The notes below the pieces were generated by a model that was not told where the DNA came from, did no database searches, and worked only from the letters and a program-made list of their open reading frames with translations. The position numbers and the translations under genes are program-made. Below, piece after piece: positions 1 to 9,500 of a stretch of 22,269 nt of DNA (position 1 is its first letter; each line of letters begins with the position of its first letter). Source of the DNA: an uncultured Lachnospiraceae bacterium (GTDB lineage: Bacteria; Bacillota_A; Clostridia; Lachnospirales; Lachnospiraceae); contig CAJUMT010000026.1 of the NCBI GenBank assembly GCA_910587495.1, positions 1 to 22,269 of the forward strand, written 5' to 3'.

Positions 1-109
1 AACATCTGTGGTGGATTCCGACCAGTCAAACCCGAAAGTAAAGTTACACTATCAAGTCGTTATAATAATCTTGTTTTAGCATAGTTTCATTATAATATGG
101 AACGGGGAG
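1..109. other. left-edge stretch, possible tail of an unidentified plus-strand gene
   Basis: Plus frames 1 and 2 are both open from the edge, to TAG at 82-84 and TAG at 77-79 respectively. Either could be the last 25 or so codons of a gene entering from the left, and a plus-strand terminator follows at 110-137, which fits a gene ending here. I do not recognise either peptide and cannot choose between the frames. The remainder is AT-rich with no other feature that I can see. Confidence 0.2.
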
Positions 110-137
110 AAGATGGTTATCGTTAGCCATCTTTTTT
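110..137 (+). terminator. plus-strand intrinsic terminator
   Basis: AAGATGG at 110-116 pairs perfectly with CCATCTT at 127-133 around a 10-base loop, and a run of T continues to 137. The U-tail is on the plus strand, so it would end a transcript coming from left of the window. It faces the minus-strand terminator at 149-192, giving convergent transcription ends. Confidence 0.6.
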
Positions 138-148
138 CTCTTTTTGGG

Positions 149-192
149 AAAAATTTTCGGGGCGATGTGACTCGTATGAATCACATCGCCCC
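149..192 (-). terminator. minus-strand terminator after the giant repeat gene
   Basis: GGGGCGATGTGA at 159-170 and TCACATCGCCCC at 181-192 form a perfect 12-bp, GC-rich stem with a 10-base loop. Read on the minus strand the stem is followed by GAAAATTTTT, an acceptable U-rich tail. It lies about 90 bases past the stop of the last repeat (283). A weaker nested inverted repeat lies between them: ATGAT 241-245 with ATCAT 275-279, enclosing CAGGAA 250-255 with TTCCTG 262-267. Confidence 0.65.
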
Positions 193-282
193 CTGTTCTG
201 GACTATCTATTTCCCAATAGCCCCTTTCTTTTAGTGTAGGATGATTTTACAGGAATTAGCTTTCCTGGTATTCCATCATTCT

Positions 283-591
283 TTATTCTTCTTCATACTC
301 GTCATCTGAACCAGGCTCGTCGGAGGTAAGTTCTGCATATACAGTATAATTACCGGAATCTGAACTATGCCCCAAACGATATGTCCTTAAAAGAACCTCG
401 TCTCCCTGAGCCAGCTCAATACCAAATACTCCGAAATTAAGGCCTTCGCCACCGTCATCATTAGATTCTCTAAAAATACTATTTACATATAAAACAACAT
501 ATGTATCAATGGTTGAATCCGCTGAATAGAAGTTATATCTGCCATCACTGGGAGCCGTAAAGCTAATCCATGTCTCCTGGTTATTGTTCAT
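283..591 (-). CDS. detached C-terminal repeat of the giant protein (frameshifted fragment)
   Basis: This 102-codon frame encodes one more beta-sandwich repeat of the type that fills the C-terminal half of the giant protein just upstream. Its opening motif TWISFTAPSDGRYNF matches units such as VWIHFTAPADGRYSF in the giant frame. It ends in a very acidic tail (SDDEYEEE). The ATG at 591 is unlikely to be a true start: no RBS precedes it, and the same frame continues upstream through SPVNVN, which matches the inter-repeat linker SPLNVN in the giant protein. It is therefore best read as the true C-terminus of the giant protein, separated by a single-base frameshift near 635-645. No LPxTG motif, transmembrane helix or other cell-wall anchor is visible. 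Independent translation is possible but unsupported. Confidence 0.75.
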   Translation of the reverse strand: MNNNQETWISFTAPSDGRYNFYSADSTIDTYVVLYVNSIFRESNDDGGEGLNFGVFGIELAQGDEVLLRTYRLGHSSDSGNYTVYAELTSDEPGSDDEYEEE

Positions 592-593
592 GT

Positions 594-3500
594 TTACATT
601 GACCGGAGAGTCATCGTCAGAGTAGCTCTGTATAACAGGCTTGCGTAAACATCGCCTTCACTGCCATAATCGCTTGCAATTGTAAGAGAATACGTCCTTC
701 CGGCAGTAAGATTGCAGGTATAGCAAGGATAGGAAGTGCTTCCCTGCCCATACTCCTGAAGCCCGGATATGGTGCTGTTGGTAATCCTCATACCATACGG
801 TAAGGAGATCGCATACCTTCCGCTTACATTACGGCTGAAATTCACCGTTTTAGTTTCAGAAGAATTATCAAAAGACACATAACCGATTTGGTTTCCTTCT
901 GTATATGTATATTCCTGAGCCGTTATGTTTACAGTTGTATCATCTTCCAGCCCTGCCAGGAGCAGATAGCATTCATTATTCGGATTTATCGTCCACGCAT
1001 TTCCTGTACTGTTTCCAGAGCCGCCATAGCTGTATACATAGGATACATTTTTAGGAGTGTTGAATCCGAATGTATATCTTGCTTCATAAGTAGTGTATTT
1101 CAGCAATACAGTTTCGTCTTTTGCAAGCCTGATGTTGCGGTTAACAGTTCCTTCCAGTTCCACTGCATCGTGTTTTGTAAGAGTTACTGTATAAGTATCT
1201 TCCGCTGTGTTGCCAGAAATCCTAACGTATTTGCTTTCGGATTGAGCAAAATCCACAATCAAAACATTATTACTGTTGATACTCCAATTTCCATTGTTGA
1301 CAGCATCGATATCGTTATATAGATACAACGAATATCTATTTTCTGAATCATCCAAGGAAATTATATAAGTTCCTTTTCCTTCTGCAGTAGCTTTAAGCCA
1401 TACATCGTTCTGGCCTGCGGCTTTATTCACATTCAGCGGACTTGCGGATGTAAGCGTCAGTATATCGCCCGTTTTCTCAACCGTAATTGTCGCGGATGCT
1501 GTTTCCTCGCTGCGGTTATACACGCTAAAGAACAGTGAATCGCCTTCATCCATATTACGCGATGAGGATGATCCTGCTCCAAAGCTATCTACCTGATTAG
1601 TATTACGATATACATATACCGCAACTTCGTCGTCTGTCGTAAAGCTGTAGCATCCTGCTTCAGTCGCTGTAAAGTATGCCCACTTTGCGCCATATCCTTC
1701 AATATCAGGAACAGTTCCAATGCCAGTATTAAGCTGTACCATTTCTGTATCCATAGACACAGTGATGGATGCAGTTGTTGCACTACTATGAGTATTCAGC
1801 CTGACATAAATGGTCTGACCGCTTACCAGCCGGTAAGTGTTATTATATGATGATACTTGTGTACTATAAGATGCGGAATTGATCTTTTCGTATATATAGC
1901 CATTGCAACCTGTCAGCTCAAATTTATAAGTAGCCGTCTTATCAGCTGTAAAAGCAACCCATTTTGTCGTGCTTCCGCTCAGCCCTTCATATGTCTTGGC
2001 TGTGCCTGCCTGAATCAGATCTGCTTTCACACTTGCCACGCTTACTTTGAAGTTTTTGAAGTCTTCAGAAGTTACATCGCTGTAATATAACTTAAAAGTG
2101 AGTTCATCATCTTTATCCAGACATATTTCACTGTTCAAGCCAAAACCAATGCTCTTATTGCTGGATTCAACCAGAACTGTGCTTATATCTGCTCCGTTGC
2201 AGTCTGTTGTAAAGCTATATCTTCCGTCAGCGGGCGCTGTGAAATGAATCCATACGTTTTCATTAGCGTCTACTTTTGTAACATCTACCTCTACATCGCT
2301 GCCTTCTGAGAGTTCTTTTGGAGTTGCTTTATAGATCGTAAAGTCAACATCTTTCTTCTCGCTTCCGGAATTTCTCACAGCATAGAACAGTTCCTTACCT
2401 ACTTCCTCTTTACTGATAACCTTTTCATACAGATTATTACCATATGAACGGAAATTGTCATTAATATCTCCAGAAGTATTTTCGTAGATCTGCATGCCCT
2501 TTGCCTTTACGACATAGGTGCCTTCTTCTTCCGGTGTGAAGCTGTACCAGCTCATGCGACCCGGAGCCAGTTCCTTGACCGCATCAACGACGTCTGCCTT
2601 CACAATCTTTGCTTCGACCAGACCATAGCGGATCTTAAAGCTCTTCTTTGCATCAGGCGCGCCTGTTGCGGTAACTTTATAGATCACCTTGTTTCCTGGT
2701 GTACCAACATAAGAAACATAGCCACTGCTTATGTAACCAACAGAAGCGCTGTTTGTCTTTCCTGAAAGTTTGGAGACTGTAAGATTCAATCCTTCCGCTA
2801 CATCCAGTGTTTCAACGAAATATCTGCTTGCTTCGTCGGCGCTTACCTCAAAGTACAGAGCATCTCCATTCTGGATTTCACAGCTCTTTGCTTCGCCTAC
2901 GGTAAGGGGCATCACAGTTTCTTTTTTGATATTTACGGTTACAGACTGGTCTGTGGTGGAGGTGACAGCTAATAGGATCTTGTCGTCCTTCTTCCACTGA
3001 TAGGAAACTGGTAAAGCAACAGCGGTTGATTCGGTTGATTCCAGGTTCATATAGCATCTTACTGTCACTCCCGCGGCATCAGTATCCCCGGATTTCGCCG
3101 AAACTGTATAGATTCCGTCTTCCGGCACATTGAACTCGAGATACTGTGCTTCGTTTGCTTTAAGTTCCAGAGCCTTACTTTCCGTAATCGCTTCGCCGGT
3201 TTTCTTCGCTGCCGTAAAGGTTACGGTAATGTCATCGGTAGCGTTAAATGAAGCAGGCGTCGTTACACGAAGGTAACGTACTTCATTTTTCCGCAGGACA
3301 ACCAGAGAACCTGTTCCCAGTGTAGTACTGTCTTCGGCCACAATATCCTTATAACTTGCGATTGTAGCATCTGCTTCTGCCTCGCCCTGTTTAGCCTTTG
3401 CAGTGAACTGGTATCTGCCGGACTCAGCGGCGGTAAACTTAAACCATGCCCGATCCGGTTTTTTCACTGTTTCTGTAACAGAGGTGTTAATTACCGCGTC

Positions 3501-6500
3501 TTTGGCCGTGACAGCGGAAATTGTAAGTTTTATGGTTTTCTTCTCAGCAGAAGTGTTGGTAACTTTGTAGTATCGTCTTGCTCCTGTTGTGAGTACTCTT
3601 TCGTTATTGCTTAAGCCAAATGGAGCAGTAGTTCCGTTGTCGCGAAGCTCTGTAGTTTCCGTTATATTAAAGCCGTCCGCATCCGCCTGGCTGAATCTAT
3701 AGCGGGCATGGGTCTTTGCTGTAAAGGAAATCCACTTAGATGCATAGCCGTCAAGCTCAATGTCTTTTGGCGTACCGGCAACCATTGTGTCTACAATTTC
3801 TTCTGCCAGTTTCACTTCGATAGAAGCATCCTCGGTTGCAGTAAATGTGATATATCTCTTGTCTCCATTTTTATAGCTGCCTGTCAGAACTGCAAGACTG
3901 TCAGTTTCATACTCTACATCAGCTGGCGTATAACCATAGGATATAGTTGCAACACCGGATTTCACTTCGGAACCGAAGGTATACAATCCGTCATTTTTAG
4001 CAGTCCACTGATATCTCAACGTCTCTCCTGCTTTTACAGAGATCGTACTGGCTGTCAGTTCTTTTATCTCCTGCAGCGTTACGGTCACTTTTACAACAGT
4101 TGCTGCCGCTGACTCAGAAGAAAGCCAGATCGTCACTGTCTGTCCTGCTTCCAGATAGATTACGCTTGAAGCTTTGCCTTCTGTGAAATTAATCTCTTCC
4201 TCAGCTCTTGTGTTTTCTGTTGTATAATTTCCAGATACATTCGCCTGTGCATCTTCCTGAGCGAAGCTGAAATCATAGTATCCTGTCTCTAAAGCAGTGA
4301 ATGTGATCTCTTTGCCTGCTGCAGTTATGTCTGCTTTTTCCTCTGTACCGACTTTCAGTTCCACAGGCGTATCTTCTGTAACAGAAATCGTCACAGCGGT
4401 ATCTGCTTTATTCGCTGTTACTTCGATCTTTACAAGATTGCCTTTTTTAAGCTCAAGCGGATACGCATCCTGGGAAACTTCATCTCCATTAAGCTTGAAT
4501 GTAACATGCAAATCATCTGCTTTTGTATAAGACGCTGCAAAGATATATGTACCGTCTTTGTCTGCAATGAAAGTACGGGTTTCTGTTGTCAGGGCATCTA
4601 ATCCTTCTTCCGCATTCGGGTCTTTTACAATCGTTACAGTTTCCGGCGTACCGGCCACAATATCTTTTGTCCGATCTATCCGCAAAGTGGCTTTCGCTGC
4701 TTGGTTTCTGGAAGAAAGTTTGATATATACAGTGTCGCCCTCTCCGAGCGGGATCGAATCTGATACAACATTCTTGCCATCCTTTGCAAGATCTATTTCT
4801 TCTTGACCGCCATTATTAATCTGGTATCCAGCTGTAATTGTTTCCTGTGCGTCTTTTGTAGAAATAGTATAAAGCCCTGCTTTGTCCGCCTTAAAAGAAT
4901 ACCATTTCTCATATCCTGCCTCAAGGTCTACGGATGTATCCGTATCCTGTACAAGTTTGGCAGATCTGCTGATTTGGAGTGTATAGCCGCTGCCGCTTAC
5001 ACCAAAGAATTCATCTACATTTAGTCTAAAGCGCTGTCCTTCGCTGAGCAGTCTGCTTTCCTGTGCGGCGGTTTTGCCGTCTTTCACAAGCGTGAAGGTG
5101 TAGTAGTCTGTCTCAAGTGCAATAAAGAATACATTGTCATCAGCGGTAACTTTCGTGCCGTCTGCAGACAGTTCCTTGTACTCTGTACCGGTCACGGTAA
5201 CAGTAGCGCTTTCTTCAACAAGGATGTAGTACTTGGTGCCTTTTTCTGCAGAGTATGGATTGTCAATAGGATTCCAATCTTTTTTGCCTTTCTCGCGAAT
5301 CCATGATGCGCCGGAAAATCTATAAACACCATACGAAGGCGCTGTAAATGAAAGTAATTTACTTTCGCCGCGTTTTAAGGAAACACCAAACGGATTACCA
5401 AGTGTGAGTACGTCAATGCCGGAGATTTCATCGTCGGCTTCATCATAACCATAGTAATGTTCAATATGATCGCCGTAATAGCCGTACGCTTCATTCATCG
5501 CATTTACATATACACGCCATCTGGCAATTACCTTTTTGGTAATTTTAGACGTAACACTGATATCGGTAAAGCCCCTCTTTACAGCTTTCAGAGTAGCCGT
5601 ATAACTTCCTGCGTTTGCTTTTACAGTCGCTACTTTTCTGTCGGAACTCTTCCAGGTCAAGGTATCTGTCTTCATGGCGCGGGCAAGCGTATATACACTA
5701 TCTTCATCGCCTTCCTCGCCGCTCCTTAAATCAAGCACATATATATTTCCGGTCTTCAGGAGAGGACGCTCGCTCAAGTAGCTGCCTATACGGCTTACAC
5801 CAATTTCTACACCGCCAATCTCCTTATTCCCAAGATCATTCACAGCGTTTGCCGGTATATTGGTCGTCTTAAATCTGGCGGATGCGGCCTTAGATTCAAG
5901 ATTTTCATATACAGCAGTGACAGTCAGACTGTAAGAAGACAGACGGACAATTTTGTCAATATCATTAATCTCATATCTAAAATGATCGATCTGCTTCTTT
6001 TCATCCGTTGACTCATATGCCCAATAAGGAATGTATTTGCTTTGCAGGATCTTTCCTGACTGATCCTTTACTTCAAGCCTGAATCTTAGATTATCATCAT
6101 GCAGGGCAGTATAATCAAAGGTAATAATCGCGGCCTTATCATAATGTGCCGTTGCTTTCAGTTTCTTGACAGGGTCGATCGCCGCTGCTTTCAGCTTTAT
6201 TACCACATCGGCTCCGCCGTTTGCCCTTACCGTTTTATCCCATACAGTAAGAGTAACATTTCCGCCCGGCTGCTTTGCCGTAATCGTATAGTCATCGATC
6301 CGCCCGTCTTCCTCAATGACCGGCTCGATCTCAAAATACGGAGCCGCATCCGGAACACATGAAAGATCCAGGCTGCGCTTACTATATACTGTGTCAGTTA
6401 CGCTGCCATACCCTGGCAGTACAATCTTGTCTTGCTTATAGGTAAGATACTTGCTAAGCGATACTTTATTACCCGCTTTCAGATTGATCGCTTTTCCAGT

Positions 6501-9500
6501 AAGGACATTTGCATCTGCCGTTATCTTCAGTTCGCTATAATCATAATTCTCTGTCAACGGATCATAAGCGAAGACATAGATATACCCTACGTCTTTGGGC
6601 GTTATCTTTCCATTTTTGTCAATTGTAGCTTTGGATGTTGGCCAGTAGAAGAAATTGCCTGTCTGAGCCATACCCATATCTTTCAGTTTTGCCTGCTCAG
6701 TGATACGGGATTCAGTCTTAAATTCATCCCTGTCAGCAGCTACAACGTAGGTAAGCTTAGGTTCTATATATCTGGTCTTTTCCTTATGAGGAAGCATCCG
6801 CCATACAAAGTCGAGTCTTTCTGACCAGCTTTCATTCTCCGGATACTTACCTTCTACCTGCAGCGGAACTTTTTTGGAGGAAATATTTATATAGTCAAGA
6901 TATGTTTCTTTTTCCTCATCCCATGCATTCTTTACAGGCGAAGTTTCGCTTGTGTCAAAGGAAGTCCGAAGAGCCCAATCCTGCGGAAGCGTCGTCTTAA
7001 AGGTCTTTAACGTCTTTGCGGAACCTGCCCAGGAGTCTGCAAGCGTGATCTTCTCTCCGTTATCCAGGGTGCGGATACCGCTTACATTACGCACATAGAG
7101 CGTATATTCTTTGCCATATCCAAGTCCTGTAATTTTCGCACGGTATTTAAAGTTTTTGCCGTTTTTGTACGGACTGTCGTCCATGTCACCTGTCATAAAC
7201 AGCGGATTGCGCGCAAATGCGTCATAATTGCCATTATCCACCGCGGCAATCGCAGCTTCAAAATCGTCCGCCGTCTTTTTGCCTTCCAGTACATAGATCT
7301 CTCTGCGATATCCATCTACCGGTTTCGCATAGTCAAGATATACAGAGCTATCACGCACGTCAAGTTTAATATTCTTTACTTCGGTTACTTTGTTAACCGT
7401 GATCGACAGTTTCGCTGATTTTTCATAGTTGCCTTTTGCATTTTTGAAAGGTACTGTTTTGCCGTCTTCATCTTCATAAGCTGCATAAGCGATAATGTCG
7501 GCTTTACCTTTGGCAATCGCGGTCACGCGGCCTGTCTCGGTCACGGTAAGGATGCTTTCATTAGTAGATTCGTATCCGATATGGATAATATCCGCCATCT
7601 GTTTCTTTGTGATCTTAAGATCAAGCTGCTGTTCTTCTCCGATGGCCATCTTCTTGGATGCGCCGTTAAACGCAAGGCTCTTCGGAACTACAGCCCTTGT
7701 AAGGTCTTCAAGAAGGATACTCTTTGTAAGATCAACTTTGAATGTCTCTGCATAGCCTTCTTTCCAGGTGATCTCAAATTCTTTTGTATCTTTCCCTGAC
7801 GCGTCGAAAGCCACTTCATACCACATGCGACCGTCTTTGTCATTATAAGAATCTACTATATATCCGTTCTTTTTCTTGATATTATTGGTAACTTTGGTGG
7901 CTGCACCAGTCACATTAGTATACTCCATCGGAGCAGTTACTCTGAATACAAAGTAATTTCCTGGAATTGGATTGTTGTCTTCGTCCACTACATTGTCAAT
8001 CTTTGACATGTAGCGGATACCGGTTTTCGGCGTAATCGTATGAACGTAGCCATTCGCCGCATCGCCGGAGATTTCATCATATAAAGCTGTACCTGTTGTA
8101 TTGCTTGGGGTAACTTTCGCCTCAGCCCTTACAGGTGTGAATGATTTTGTCTCAAACTCAAGTTCATAATCAGGCGCATAGAATGCAATTTTGCCATCTG
8201 CATAGCGCACACCACGCACACCAGATATCAGCTGTCCTGTATGTCTGACATTATATTCTATACCGCTTCTAAGATATCCTGTTTCCTTATCCTCCTGTTT
8301 TGGTGAGATAAACAGGCCAAAGCTTTCAAATACATCTGGACAGGAGAACTGCGTGCCGTCTACATACTTTCTGTTCGCCGCAAGATATTCTTGATCTGCT
8401 GTGACGGGAGTTTCTGCATCAATCTTCAGCTCCGGATCCGCAGTGATGACTGCGTCTAATTTGTCTTTAAGGTCTCCTGTGTATTCCCTGCCTGCTTTTA
8501 CCTCATCTTTTAATACTGGGCTGACAATCAGTTTTGCCGGGTTGATGGTAAATAGCAGCGGATTTTCATCATCACCAAGATGCTCCCATTTTTCTGCATA
8601 TGTGTCATCTTCTTCAACAATAGCACAGAAATGATATGTTCCACTATGGACTGCGTCATCTACATATATGCCATTTAAGAAGCCATCTGCATAAGGAAAT
8701 TCTCTCCAATACCAGCGATACTGAATAAAGCTTGTATCCGCAATCTCTTCACCGGTTTTTTCGTTGGTTACGGTGATCGCGTCTATAATGGCCGCTTTGT
8801 CAACGGGCTGTCCATCATAGGTTTTGACCCTATCCCCGATTTTTGACCAGTCAATGGTAAAGTTAAGCTCTATTCCTTGGGATACTTTCTGATGGATCTC
8901 GGCAAATCCATTGTCATATGTTTTTTCTTTGCCGTCTGCCTCCAGTTCCTTTCTGTTATAAACATCAAGTACCCAGTGGTTGTTATAGTTTTTATTTCTC
9001 TCTTCAAAATTCGCCCAGACGCCGAGTCTGTACGTTTCGCCTTCCAGGAACTCGTCAAGCCTATCACAAACTACATATTTACCTGAACCGTCTTTCATCT
9101 GACGTTCTACGAACCACTCTAACGAATAATCACTATAAAGATTCAGTTCTGTATTCTGTATCGTGAATTCCGGGTCATCCCAGAGAGAGTACTGGACAAG
9201 CGAGTCTTCTGTACCAAGCCTGCCGTCGATTCTCCCCAGAAAACTTCCAATCTCATTGCCAATATATGGCTCCGGTGTCCCTTCCAGTTTGATATATACA
9301 TTTTTCCTCTGGATCGTATAATATACATCCACAGGAACCGCATAGGTCGCATGGCTGGGATCGTTATATGTTATGCGAAGCCTGTATACCCCGGCATCTT
9401 TCGGAGTAGAAGAGACTTCTACATTATTATTATAATCCTTGTTTTCGCTTGGGTTAGCTTCATACCGGCTCCATGTCGGATCAAGATACTCTTTTCCGTC

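Larger units (their letters stand above)
283..5400 (-). repeat. array of about 18 PPC-like domain repeats
   Basis: A recurring motif, aromatic-x-x-F-x-A followed six or so residues later by G-x-Y-x-F, can be read about 18 times at intervals of roughly 220-330 bases. Approximate positions are 5350, 5130, 4905, 4575, 4310, 4020, 3735, 3445, 3140, 2860, 2545, 2250, 1955, 1685, 1395, 1100, 845 and 570. Examples are KWISFTAKTHARYRF, AWFKFTAAESGRYQF and KWAYFTATEAGCYSF. Each unit also carries a later segment like LxxGxxxYxxVxN, then a beta-strand and linker. The units are diverged at sequence level, so this is an old amplification rather than a fresh tandem duplication. They most resemble bacterial pre-peptidase C-terminal domains, but the family assignment is inference. 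Confidence 0.7.
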
